A stretch of 44,367 nucleotides of DNA from Pseudomonadota bacterium. Lineage in GTDB: Bacteria > Desulfobacterota > Syntrophorhabdia > Syntrophorhabdales > Syntrophorhabdaceae. Position numbers and translations under genes: made by a program. The stretch spans positions 1-44,367 of the forward strand of contig JAPLKD010000194.1 of NCBI GenBank assembly GCA_026388245.1. Direction: 5' to 3'. The notes beneath the pieces are model-generated. The model had not been told where the DNA came from. It searched no databases and saw only the letters and a list, made by a program, of their open reading frames with translations. Positions 7,783 to 16,773 of this stretch are shown here, piece by piece (the first letter of the stretch is position 1; the number at the start of each line of letters is the position of its first letter).

Positions 7783-8739
7783 ATGCGGGGCAGGTCAGAT
7801 TCCAATCTTTTAGAATCTAAACAAAACCAGGAATATCACGACTTGTACCGATTCATCGCCTGGCTTGTCGGCACATCAATTCCAATGACAACGATGGTTG
7901 TTATGCTGGGGGTATGGTCAGGTTCTTTAACAATAATAGCGATTACTATCGATTACGGCCTCGCTCTGTTTCTTAATATCATATCGTTGATAATACTGGG
8001 GATTATCCTGCGGCAAAACATGTTCAAATATCCTTATGGAACCGGCAAGCTCGAAAATTTCGCCGGGTTTTTTTACGGTTTCTGTATCATACCGCTTGCG
8101 CTGGCCGTTTTTATCGCTGCCATAAAACGCTACCTCAATCCACCGGAGACAATTGACCTGAGGCTGGCACAGCTGTTTCTTTTGGCTGTTATCCGGCTGG
8201 CTGTATTCGCCGTCTGGATTACCCGCCTGGGAAAAAGGTACCCGGATCATTCACCTCTGATGAAGGCCTATTATTTAGATTACCGGGCGGCATTTATTAA
8301 TGAAACCGCCATTTTTTGCGGGCTGGTGTTTGGCCTGGTTATGGCAAATCGAGGAGAGATGAGGTTTGCCGTTATTATCGATATGGTAATTGCGGCATTG
8401 ATTGCTCTTTATTTGCTCTATAACGGTTGCCGACTGGTAATCAAAAACTTTCAATCTCTCATCGACCTGCCCCTTGAAGAAAAGTTCCAGTACAAAATCC
8501 TTAATTGCTTGACGCATGAGTTTGAAGCATATACAGGTATTGGCACCGTGCACACCCGAATGAGCGGAACCACGCGCATGGTACAGATCGAGCTTCATTT
8601 TGACGAGGAAACAACCATAAAGGAAATTGAGGAATTGCGAGAACGAGTGGAAAAGAAGCTGCGAGAACAGGGCGACAAGGTTGTTTTTCATCTGATTCCG
8701 CGTTACCTAAACACTAAACAAAAATATCGAAGGGAGTGA
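7783..8739 (+). CDS. Cation diffusion facilitator-like membrane protein with degenerate metal site
   Basis: The 318-residue protein has about six transmembrane segments. It keeps the CDF family landmark YPYGTGKLENFAG after TM3 and a cytoplasmic C-terminal domain of about 85 residues (LPLEEKFQYKILN onward). Transporting CDF proteins have two acidic/histidine pairs in TM2 and TM5. Here the TM2 segment reads TIIAITIDYGLALFLN and TM5 reads RAAFINETAIFCG, so the usual paired ligands are not obvious. It may move something else or be regulatory. Its stop overlaps the GTG of a 47-residue membrane peptide. Confidence 0.75.
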   Translation: MRGRSDSNLLESKQNQEYHDLYRFIAWLVGTSIPMTTMVVMLGVWSGSLTIIAITIDYGLALFLNIISLIILGIILRQNMFKYPYGTGKLENFAGFFYGFCIIPLALAVFIAAIKRYLNPPETIDLRLAQLFLLAVIRLAVFAVWITRLGKRYPDHSPLMKAYYLDYRAAFINETAIFCGLVFGLVMANRGEMRFAVIIDMVIAALIALYLLYNGCRLVIKNFQSLIDLPLEEKFQYKILNCLTHEFEAYTGIGTVHTRMSGTTRMVQIELHFDEETTIKEIEELRERVEKKLREQGDKVVFHLIPRYLNTKQKYRRE

Positions 8740-8879
8740 CAAGCAGCACACCTAAATTAAGAAATCCCTTGGCCAGAAAGATTTCTGCCGTTATAATTAT
8801 AGTTATCCCCATTATCATATGGACATCTTTGCAAAGGGAACTAACTTTTTTCAGATACACCGGCAAGAAACAGAAATAG
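8736..8879 (+). CDS. 47-residue membrane peptide coupled to the CDF-like gene
   Basis: A GTG at 8736 overlaps the TGA of the upstream gene (GTGA) and is preceded by AAGGGA. The frame gives 47 residues: a basic start with LRNPLARK, a strongly hydrophobic segment AVIIIVIPIIIW at about 19-29, then SLQRELTFFRYTGKKQK before TAG 8877-8879. One transmembrane helix with a basic tail is expected. No family is recognised. The stop-start overlap and the clean hydrophobic pattern support translation, but the gene is short and could be chance. Confidence 0.5.
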   Translation: MTSSTPKLRNPLARKISAVIIIVIPIIIWTSLQRELTFFRYTGKKQK

Positions 8880-8936
8880 AGCTGTCATCCTCAGAAACTT
8901 ATCCATCCAGATTCTGCCGCTGAAACATAAAATATA

Positions 8937-8964
8937 TTGACACTCATTCCTTTGCATATAGAAT
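8937..8964 (+). promoter_or_regulatory. Promoter of the DUF805 gene
   Basis: TTGACA (8937-8942), a 16-bp spacer and TAGAAT (8959-8964) make a near-consensus promoter. It leaves a leader of about 100 bases before ATG 9072. Confidence 0.6.
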
Positions 8965-9003
8965 GAAAGAATGTGAAAACTTATAGATTGCAGTACAATA
9001 ACT

Positions 9004-9043
9004 GTTGGGCATCAGCATGACCCCGGTAGTTGCCCAACCAAAC
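9004..9043 (+). promoter_or_regulatory. Hairpin in the DUF805 leader
   Basis: GTTGGGCA and TGCCCAAC pair as an 8-bp stem with an 18-base loop containing ACCCCGG. It lies between the predicted transcription start and the ribosome-binding site AAAGGAGAG. It matches no riboswitch I know. Confidence 0.35.
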
Positions 9044-9071
9044 AAGTAGGGGCTAAACGAAAGGAGAGAAC

Positions 9072-9440
9072 ATGAATTGGTATCTCAAAGCGTTAAAGAA
9101 GTATGCGGAGTTCAGTGGACGGGCACAGCGAAAAGAGTATTGGATGTTCCTTTTATTCTATATTCTTATCTACATAGCGTTTGCCATAATTGACGGTGTG
9201 ACGGGAACTTTCAGCACAAAAGCTGGAATGGGTCTTTTGGGCGGGCTTTATGCGATAGCATTGCTAATCCCCTGTATTGCAGTGACGGTTAGAAGGCTTC
9301 ACGATACTAATCGCAGTGGATGGTGGATACTAATCGGTTTGGTTCCACTCATTGGTAATATTATTCTCCTTGTCTTTATGGTGCAGGATAGTTATCCAGG
9401 TGAGAATCGGTATGGTCCCAACCCAAAGGATACAGTGTAG
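9072..9440 (+). CDS. DUF805 family inner-membrane protein
   Basis: The 122-residue protein begins MNWYLKALKKYAEFSGRAQRKEYW, the family signature (FxGRAxRxEYW). It has about three to four transmembrane segments and the later motif RRLHDTNRSGWW. DUF805 proteins (YhaH/YhaI-like) are widespread inner-membrane proteins without a settled function. A good AAAGGAGAG site precedes ATG 9072. It stands alone behind its own promoter. Confidence 0.9.
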   Translation: MNWYLKALKKYAEFSGRAQRKEYWMFLLFYILIYIAFAIIDGVTGTFSTKAGMGLLGGLYAIALLIPCIAVTVRRLHDTNRSGWWILIGLVPLIGNIILLVFMVQDSYPGENRYGPNPKDTV

Positions 9441-10099
9441 CCGCTCAATAAAACAATCCTGCCGGTTGATCTGGTGATTTATAGAGACGAAGAAATGTTA
9501 TGGTAAACCGGCAAGAAACTGGATTGTCAGCTCTACAAGCTTTTTGCCGATAACAATCTATCCCAGAAAAGATATACAAATGATTCCCAGATTCTCCTTT
9601 CTCCTTTTTTATATATAGGGAAAATGAGAATGGAGTATTTCCAATGTTGATCTGCCATTAAATGAATTTTTTATCGGTGGAATAGTGGCTGTCTATGGCG
9701 ATGAGCGATATCTGACGAATGGTATTCCCGGTATAAAGAAGATTTATCATCTCTATATCGGAAAACGGTTACCTTACCATAAGAGACCATGTTGCCCAGG
9801 ATGAGGTGGTAGGAAGTAGTTGATATCGGCAAAAATTGGGAGAGAGTGTTTGTTGGAGGGGACGGGTAGAGGTAGAACAGTTGATGTGAGAGAGTGTTGA
9901 CAGCTTCCTGAAATCGCGGATTTGGTGATTTCTATGGCTATACTTGCTTTCAAGCGGCAATCCGTAACAGGATTGCCAGACATTAAACCAGACATTTTTA
10001 TTTTGGCTTGACACCCATTTCCATTGACATGTTCCGTTCCGGGGTTTATCTTAAACTTTAGCATGTGAGGTAGTTTCAATAGGGAGGGAATATATCAGT
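9441..10099. other. Long non-coding or decayed stretch
   Basis: About 660 bp without a gene I can support. Near 9460 a frame reads LPVDLVIYRDEEMLW and stops, possibly a nucleotidyltransferase leftover. From 9630 to 9797 a startless frame reads NVDLPLNEFFIGGIVAVYGD and on to a TGA. Both look like gene debris. Confidence 0.3.
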
Positions 10100-10597
10100 T
10101 TGAAACGCATTAATAGACAGTACACCTGCTTATATACAGGCCTTTTCGGTTTAATGGCCGGTCTTGCTTTCTACCTTTTTTGTCGCAAAGAAGGGATTCC
10201 GTATTTTCAGAGACAGTTGAGCGACCTCGTTCCCACCATTCAGACAAGCTGGACCGGACAACTGACAGGAGCCTTCCCTGCTTTTATTCATCCTTTTGCC
10301 TTTTCCCTGATCGGCATAGGCCTTTCATCGAATACAAGAAAATCCAGGGTATTCATATGTCTCATCTTCTTTCTATTAAACATACTTTTCGAAATTGGCC
10401 AGAAATACAAAATCATTTTTATAAAACTTATCCCGCAATGGTTCAGTTCAATTCCAATACTGGAAAATACAAGGGATTTTTTTCTGAAAGGTACCTTCGC
10501 TGTAGAGGATGTTATTGGTATAACGCTGGGTTCTTTATCGGCTTTTGCCTGTGCAGAAATAATTTCAATAAAGAAGGATTGCAATGAAAGAGCATAA
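10100..10597 (+). CDS. Integral membrane protein of unknown function
   Basis: The 165-residue protein starts at TTG 10100, with AGGGAGG ending 12 bases before it. It has roughly four hydrophobic segments: GLFGLMAGLAFYLF near the N-terminus, FAFSLIGIGL, VFICLIFFLLNILFEIGQK, and a last one around GITLGSLSAFACAEII. The pattern of a polar FEIGQ in a membrane helix and an acidic VEDVIG loop recalls VanZ-like proteins, but I cannot assign it. It overlaps the SBBP propeller gene by 14 bp, so the two are probably translated together. Confidence 0.6.
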   Translation: MKRINRQYTCLYTGLFGLMAGLAFYLFCRKEGIPYFQRQLSDLVPTIQTSWTGQLTGAFPAFIHPFAFSLIGIGLSSNTRKSRVFICLIFFLLNILFEIGQKYKIIFIKLIPQWFSSIPILENTRDFFLKGTFAVEDVIGITLGSLSAFACAEIISIKKDCNERA

Positions 10598-12317
10598 AAG
10601 ATTCATTAAAGGTATCGTTCTATTGGCATTGATACTATGTGGTGGGCTTACAATTATAAGCAGCGGGGGCGGAGGTAGCCAGGAGCAAGGAAACCAGCAG
10701 GGGATTGTCAAGACCCCGTACCTGATATTTTCAACCTACCTGGGAGGCTCAACGCCCTTTACCACCGGCGGCACTGCCCATACCTTCGCCCAGAACGCCA
10801 CCGTCGACAGCCAGGGGAATATATACGTAACAGGCGCCACCGAGGTCTCAGATCTTCCAGTACTGAACGCCTGGCAGAATCAACCCGCGGCAGGCAGTAC
10901 GCTGTCGGCTTTTGTGGTAAAATACGACCCTTCCGGCAATATGCTCTGGTGCACCTACCTGGGCGGCGATAACCAAAGCATGGGCACAGGGATTGCCGCC
11001 ATGCCGGGCGGCGGGGCTGCCGTTGTCGGCATGACAACCTCGGACAGCTCAGGACCATTCCCTACCTTGAACCCGTATCAGGCGGGCTATAACGGCCAGT
11101 CGGATTACTTCGTCACCGTGTTTGATGGCGACGGCAGCGTTCTGTATTCGACTTACCTCGGCGGAAGCGCCATGGAGGGCGAAGCGTCGGGCAACTACAG
11201 CGACGACAACAGCAACGGAAACAACGTCTCTGTGGACGCCCAGGGCCTTGTGTATGTCACGGGGACGACCAATTCCTCAGGCGGCACAGGGGCGATTAAA
11301 TTTCCGGTGACGCAAAATGCCAAACAGCCTAATCTTGCAGGTGCAGGTTCGACCGATGCCTTCCTGTCCATTATTGACCCCACCAAGACTGGCAGTGGTT
11401 CGCTTATTTACTCAAGCTTCCTTGGCGGCAAAAAGAATGAAAAAGGGCACAGCATCGCTGTAAGCGCCGCTGGTAGCCTCATTGCCGTGGCAGGTTATAC
11501 AGATTCCTCAGATTTCCCTACAACCAGCAACGCGTATAGAAGTTTACCTGCGCCATCAGGCTGGACCAGCAACGGTTTTGTAACGCAGTTCACGTCAAGC
11601 CTGCCCGGCGATCCATCTTCTCAATATACGATGGGTTACTCCACATATCTCGGCGCTGATTCAAATGTAGCCCGGGATGATGTATACGGCATAACGCTGG
11701 ATTCAAACGGGTTGATCGTGGCCACAGGCCGTACGCAGTCGGTGGATTTTCCAATGCTCGACTCATCCCAACCTTCCATTTACAACAGCGCTCCCAATCC
11801 CACTCAAAACACGCGTAATGATCAGCCCTTCCTGGTTAAGATCAATCCTTCTTTAAGCGGCACGGCATCACTCGTCTACTCCACCTTCCTGGGAGGCGGG
11901 TCAACATCTGGCGGCGGCGGTGCATTTTGCACCAGCGTGGCTGTTGATTTGAATGGTAATGCCTATGTCGGCGGTGAAACCGATTCTCAGGGGGTATTAT
12001 ATATACCCTCCAGTGTTCCGGCAGTGGCACCAGAGTTGTTACCATATACACAGGATGCGCTGTTCCCTGCTTTTCAGGGGGGGGAATCTGACGCAATACT
12101 GATGCAAGTCAGCCCGGACGGCGCCACGCTTGCCTACTCCACCTTCCTGGGAGGGCAGCTAGGCGACCGCACTTACGGACTGGCCGTTGATCCTTCAGGC
12201 AACATAGCCATATCAGGGCTTACCTTCTCTTCGAATTTTCCGGTGGTGAACCCTGCGCAGCCCTGGCCGAACAACCCGGGTAATCAAAACGCCTTTATAA
12301 CAAAATTCGGGAGGTAA
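10584..12317 (+). CDS. SBBP-repeat beta-propeller exported protein
   Basis: The 577-residue protein has an export signal (KGIVLLALILCGGLTIISS), then a glycine-rich linker. A series of seven or so SBBP blades follows, each with a strand like YSTYLGG or YSSFLGG, followed by V-D-x-x-G-N-x-Y-V-T-G. Examples are LIFSTYLGGS, WCTYLGGD, YSTYLGGSA, YSSFLGGK and YSTFLGGGS. The fold should be a beta-propeller at the cell surface or in the periplasm. It lacks a clear lipobox, unlike its paralogue at 14434-16113. It overlaps the membrane protein gene upstream by 14 bp. Confidence 0.85.
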   Translation: MKEHKRFIKGIVLLALILCGGLTIISSGGGGSQEQGNQQGIVKTPYLIFSTYLGGSTPFTTGGTAHTFAQNATVDSQGNIYVTGATEVSDLPVLNAWQNQPAAGSTLSAFVVKYDPSGNMLWCTYLGGDNQSMGTGIAAMPGGGAAVVGMTTSDSSGPFPTLNPYQAGYNGQSDYFVTVFDGDGSVLYSTYLGGSAMEGEASGNYSDDNSNGNNVSVDAQGLVYVTGTTNSSGGTGAIKFPVTQNAKQPNLAGAGSTDAFLSIIDPTKTGSGSLIYSSFLGGKKNEKGHSIAVSAAGSLIAVAGYTDSSDFPTTSNAYRSLPAPSGWTSNGFVTQFTSSLPGDPSSQYTMGYSTYLGADSNVARDDVYGITLDSNGLIVATGRTQSVDFPMLDSSQPSIYNSAPNPTQNTRNDQPFLVKINPSLSGTASLVYSTFLGGGSTSGGGGAFCTSVAVDLNGNAYVGGETDSQGVLYIPSSVPAVAPELLPYTQDALFPAFQGGESDAILMQVSPDGATLAYSTFLGGQLGDRTYGLAVDPSGNIAISGLTFSSNFPVVNPAQPWPNNPGNQNAFITKFGR

Positions 12318-12790
12318 ATTCACTTCGCCCCTGGGCAGGAAGGGGGGAATGGGTAGAGTAGAGAATTGGCGCCTCGCTGGACCCGTTTTTGAGCTTTTTG
12401 ATGTACGCATCTACTAAAAAAGCATGACAATCATCGCCCAACTCTTTCTTTCAGTAATCTACACCCACCGATGGAATGCCCCACACTTGCTTTGTGCCAA
12501 ACGCAACTTTGTCACTCTCGTTGTTTGGATGACATTCTATAACGTCTTCCTGTAGTCGGTAAATCATCGACCTTTGAAGAAAACATGTGATTTCAACCAG
12601 AAATAAATGTTATTAGTTCTCCTTAAATTGTGATATGTATCATGTAAATGTTTACGACTGAGAGGGAGCTTACGGAATCAGGAACCCAGTGCACACACCG
12701 AAGGGGTGCATGAATTGGTAACCCCTCACTTAACACTAAGCGCACCCTATTTTTATCCGACCTTGACTAAGAAGTCTCAGGAGGTTTACC
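12318..12790. other. Intergenic stretch without a supported gene
   Basis: Holds the weak hairpin CCCCTGGGCAGGAAGGGG near 12328-12345 just after the SBBP gene, and otherwise low-information DNA. A good AGGAGGT site at 12779-12785 serves the next gene. Confidence 0.3.
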
Positions 12791-14531
12791 ATGTCTACCA
12801 GCAGAAACAGCTCAGTTGCAAGTCTTGACGCTGCAGAACGACTACCCCGGAACGCCCGGCTGCCCCTCTGCCTTTCGCTCCGCCTTATCCCGCACATATC
12901 AGTAAAGCCGTGCAGGTATTTACTGGCATTGATACTTTTCTGCCTATTCTTTATTGTTCCGGCCATTGCGGTAGAAGCGGTGGATTATTGGTCTCCCTGG
13001 GTAACGAAACTCTCGACAAATTATGCGACCATCAACTGGCACGGAGCAAGCTGACAAAACCATATCATCGGCAACAACGGCCCAGTATCAACATGTACAG
13101 CTCACCGGCCTTGAACCGAATACCTCGTATATCTACAGGGCGAGACCTTCGGACAATAAGGACGTATTCAGCAACCGTACGTTCCGGACAATGCCGGTCA
13201 GCGATCCATTTACCTTTATTGTCATCAGCGATTCACATGCTCAGGAGAAACGGTTCAAATACGTGGCAGATGCCATTGCTAAATATGAAACGGATGTGCT
13301 TTTTATCCTCGACGGTGGAGACTACGCAGGGTGGGATTACGAGGCATATTGGACCATCTATTTCCAGTATGCCGATGGGATGCTTGCGAAATTCCCCATT
13401 TTTCACACTATCGGGAACCATGAATATCATAATCTCGGACATGCGGATGGTCCCCCTACTAACGCCGACCAATACCATTGGACATTTGACGTGCCTGCGA
13501 AGGGGGCACTGAACTACTCCTTTGACTGTTCCAATATCCGGTTTATCGTTCTTAACTCCCCGGATCCGAATAATGCTAATGGCGATGATCCGCACACTTC
13601 CCTGGTCCTCGCCCAGAGCCAGGTACCTTGGCTTGAGGGACTTCTGAAAGATAATATGGCAGGGGTATTTACCATACATCACCACCCCATCTGGGATTAT
13701 TTCAACTCCACGAATAATCCTGACCTTCAACCATGGGAAGACCTGTATCATGCCTATAATATCAGCGCAAATTTCGCGGGTCATACTCATAGTTACCAAA
13801 GGTATTCAGTAGAGGGGATCCCCTATTTCATCGTCGGTAATGCCGGAGGCAAATTTGCAGACCTTACTGATATCCCTCCGGTTAGCCCTCCGGTGTGGTA
13901 TCAGTTCGGAGCAACAAGGCAGTTGGGATATCTCAAAGTCACGGTAGATCCGGCAAATAACACAGCGACGGCACAGGAGATTTTCGTCGCCTGGGTTGAA
14001 ACGGATGATTCCGAGAAGGCTACAGTCTATAACCCGCCGATTATTGCCGAAACCATTACATTTCCTCTTAGACCGACGGTGACGTCCATGTCCTCAGGTG
14101 GCTGCTTCATTGCGACAGCAGCCTTCGGCTCATACTTCGATCCATATGTGAAGATATTGAGAGACTTTAGAGACACGTTCCTCGTTACGAACTATGTCGG
14201 CCAGTCTTTCGTCAACTGGTACTACAGAGTATCCCCTCCCATAGCGAATTTCATAAGGACCAGAGAAATCATGAAAACGGTTGTGAGAATCATTCTGCTT
14301 CCGGCAGTGGGCTTTGCTTACCTCTGCTTGAAGGTTGGGGTTTTTCCGACGCTTATAGTACTTCTCTTCTCTGCAGCCGTAATTTATTTGGGGATAAGAA
14401 GATTCTATCGCTTTCGATATATCTCTATCGAACTCATCTCCCGAGTTTTGTCACAAAGGCGTTTTGATTACCCGGGTTGTTCGGCCAGGGCTGAGCAGGA
14501 TTTTTCACCGGAAAATTATTCGAGAAGGTGA
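12791..14531 (+). pseudogene. Surface metallophosphoesterase (purple acid phosphatase-like) with CFI-box C-terminus, frameshifted
   Basis: ATG 12791 follows AGGAGGT. The first frame encodes a signal segment (LLALILFCLFFIVPAIA) and the start of a fibronectin-like domain ending INWHGAS, then stops. The second frame resumes within a few bases as ADKTISSATTAQYQHVQLTG. Removing one base near 13047 joins them. The phosphoesterase motifs follow: VISDSHAQ, LDGGDYAG, IGNHEYH, TIHHHPIWD and GHTHSYQR, all kept. A CFI-box anchor comes next (GGCFIATAAFGSYFDPYVKILRDF in part), with two hydrophobic segments. The last residues lie antisense over the convergent SBBP gene, so the native C-terminus may be replaced. 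Frameshift could be real or an assembly error. Confidence 0.8.
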
Positions 14532-16113
14532 GTCCTGATATGGCTATGTTGCCTGAAGGATCGACGGCCAGCCCGTAAGTACGGTCGCTATTCGTCCCAC
14601 CGAGGAAGGTGGAGTAGGCAAGCGTGGTGCCATCCGGGCTAACCTGCATCAGGATTGCGTCAAATTGCCCCCTCTGATAAACAGGGAAGAGTGCATCCTG
14701 GGTGTAAGGTAACAACTGTGGTGCCACGGCCGGAACGCTGGAGGGTATATATAATACCCCCTGTGAACTGGTCTCGCCGCCAACATAAACATTACCTTGC
14801 GAATCGACAACTACACCGGTGCAAAAGGCGCCGCCACCTCCAGAGGTCGATCCGCTCCCCAGGAAGGTGGCGTAGACGAGTGATGCTGCGCCGCTTAAAG
14901 AAGGATTGATCTTCACTACGTAGGGTTCATCATTAGACGTTTTCGGATTGAGATAGGGAGCGCTGTTGTAGATAGAAGGTTGGGATGAATCGAGCATAGG
15001 AAAATCCGCCGACTGCGTACGGCCCGTGGCCACAATCAGCCCGCTTGAATCCATCGTTATGCCGTATGTATCATCCCTGGGATCGTTTGCGACACCGCCG
15101 AGATATGTGGAGTAACCCATTGTGTATTGAGAGGATAGGCTGCCGGGCAGGCTTGAGGCAAACTGCGCGATAAAACCGTTGCTTTTAAATGATGGCGGAG
15201 GGGTACTCCTGTAGGCGTTGCTGCTGGTCGTTGGGAAGTCTGAGGAGTTTGTATAACCTGCCACAGCAATCAATGTGCCGGCGGTGTTTGCAGTGATGGC
15301 GTGCCCTTTTTCATTGCCTGTGCCGCCAAGGAAGCTTGAGTAGACCAACGACGAAAAACCGCTTTGACTTGGATCGATTATAGCCAGGAATGCATCGGTG
15401 CCGCCCGCAAGGTTTGGCTGTATGGCGTTGATTGTAGTAGGGAAATTTATCACCGGGCCGCTGCCGGACATGTTGGCCACCCCTGTGATATACACAAGAC
15501 CCTGTGCGTCCACAGAGACGTTGTTGCCGTTACTGTTGTCATCGGTAAAGCCGGCATCCCCCTCCACGCCGCTTCCTCCCAGGTACGTCGAATAGAGAAT
15601 ATTGCCATTGCTATCGAACACGGTAACGAAATAATCAGTCTGGCCATTGTTTCCCACCTGATAGGGGTTCATGGTAGGGAACGGTCCTGAGCTATCCGAA
15701 CTTGTAAAGCCGACAACAACAACTCCACCGCCAGGCATAGCGGCAATCCCTGTACCCATGCTTTGGTTGTCGCCCCCCAGGTATGTGCACCAGAGCAGAG
15801 TGCCGGTGGGGTCGAATTTCGCCACAAAAGCCGACAGCGTGCTGTTTGCCTGGGGTTGCGGCTGCGCAGCGTTCAGTACGGGAAGGTCTAAAACTTCTGT
15901 GGCGCCTGTTACGTATGTGTTTCCCTGGCTGTCGCTGGCGGTATTCTGGGCAAAGGTATGAGCAGTGGTGCAGGTGGCGCAGGGCGTTGAGCCCCCCAGG
16001 TAGGTTGAAAATATCAGTTGCATAGGGGTGGTAACGGAATATCTGATTCTTCCATCACCATTATCATTAGATGATAGCCAGCAACTGCTTAGAATAACAG
16101 CGACTGTAATCAA
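14434..16113 (-). CDS. SBBP-repeat beta-propeller lipoprotein, paralogue of the 10584 gene
   Basis: The 559-residue protein has a lipobox-like AVILSSC near its N-terminus and the same SBBP blade series as the gene at 10584-12317: FSTYLGGS, WCTYLGGD, YSTYLGGSG, YSSFLGGT, YSTYLGGV and YSTFLGGT. The two are alike almost throughout at DNA level and lie in opposite orientation. The start is unclear. TTG 16113 is the only conventional start codon before the signal, but hydrophobic coding (FFKNVLAFTL) extends upstream and GGAGTGAG precedes ATT codons near 16168. Its 3' end overlaps the phosphoesterase gene by 98 bp, tail to tail. Confidence 0.8.
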   Translation of the reverse strand: MITVAVILSSCWLSSNDNGDGRIRYSVTTPMQLIFSTYLGGSTPCATCTTAHTFAQNTASDSQGNTYVTGATEVLDLPVLNAAQPQPQANSTLSAFVAKFDPTGTLLWCTYLGGDNQSMGTGIAAMPGGGVVVVGFTSSDSSGPFPTMNPYQVGNNGQTDYFVTVFDSNGNILYSTYLGGSGVEGDAGFTDDNSNGNNVSVDAQGLVYITGVANMSGSGPVINFPTTINAIQPNLAGGTDAFLAIIDPSQSGFSSLVYSSFLGGTGNEKGHAITANTAGTLIAVAGYTNSSDFPTTSSNAYRSTPPPSFKSNGFIAQFASSLPGSLSSQYTMGYSTYLGGVANDPRDDTYGITMDSSGLIVATGRTQSADFPMLDSSQPSIYNSAPYLNPKTSNDEPYVVKINPSLSGAASLVYATFLGSGSTSGGGGAFCTGVVVDSQGNVYVGGETSSQGVLYIPSSVPAVAPQLLPYTQDALFPVYQRGQFDAILMQVSPDGTTLAYSTFLGGTNSDRTYGLAVDPSGNIAISGLTFSNNFPVKNPAQPWPNNPGNQNAFVTKLGR

Positions 16114-16773
16114 TGTGAATGCGAGGACGTTTTTGAAAAATGGAGTAACGTTTTTGAAATAGTAAATAATCTCACTCCGCCATGTAATCTTAAGTTAAAT
16201 TACTGCAACACTCGTCAGTTTCCCCATTCGTGCTATTTCATTGTACCAACCATCTATATTGCCTTCTTACTACTATTTGATGGTATTGTCAACGTTTTCT
16301 CGTTACCGCATTCAACGTCATTGAATTATAACATGCGTTTGGGGTCGGGCCAAACTAACCCATCGATATAAGTTGTTTTACGTATGGAAAATGGCCAATT
16401 TAAGAGCTTAAAATGCAGTTTTGGGCAATTCTAAAAAGCAAAAGGGTCTTGTTTTTCACACTTATGGTGCCGTTTATAAAACCAACATTTCAATCCGTAA
16501 TCCACTATTACAGTTAAAAGGCCATATGCTTGCTTCGTAGGTGTTCTTAGTAAGCACCTCACTGAAAGAGATGCTTTGTTGTTTTAACTGAGAATCCAAT
16601 ATTTTGATTGGTAATAATATAGTTTTTCTATTGCATAACGACATCAATTTGGAGAAAATATAAAAATCAGTACGAATAGGAAAAACCAACAATACGAAAA
16701 AACAATATCTTACCAGATCCAGATAGAATCAGAATATATGAACAATAAAGAAAAAAGGAGGTATGATACAACA
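16114..16773. other. Intergenic stretch with one dispersed repeat
   Basis: Apart from the repeat at 16339-16433 I see no supported gene. A 72-codon minus frame at 16474-16692 has no ribosome-binding site and no recognisable motif. Confidence 0.3.
16339..16433 (+). repeat. Dispersed repeat, copy 1 (related to 25391-25532)
   Basis: The block opens TTTGGGGTCGGGCCAAACTA and ends CAGTTTTGGGCAATT. It resembles 25391-25532, where a short insertion separates the two halves. Similarity by eye is about three quarters. It could be the remains of an insertion-sequence end. Confidence 0.45.

Noticed and set aside
9004..9043. Integron attC site (GTTGGGC and GCCCAAC core words)
   Set aside because: The words are in the wrong order for an attC site (GTTRRRY should come last), no integrase or cassette array is seen, and the stem is better read as a leader hairpin.
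9774..10079. 101-codon minus-strand frame antisense to debris
   Set aside because: Proline- and serine-rich with no domain; typical of the antisense of decayed coding DNA.
13233..13799. 188-codon minus frame antisense to the phosphoesterase
   Set aside because: It is the shadow of a strand with complete metallophosphoesterase motifs.
16474..16692. 72-codon minus-strand frame
   Set aside because: No ribosome-binding site, no domain, poor coding character in AT-rich intergenic DNA.
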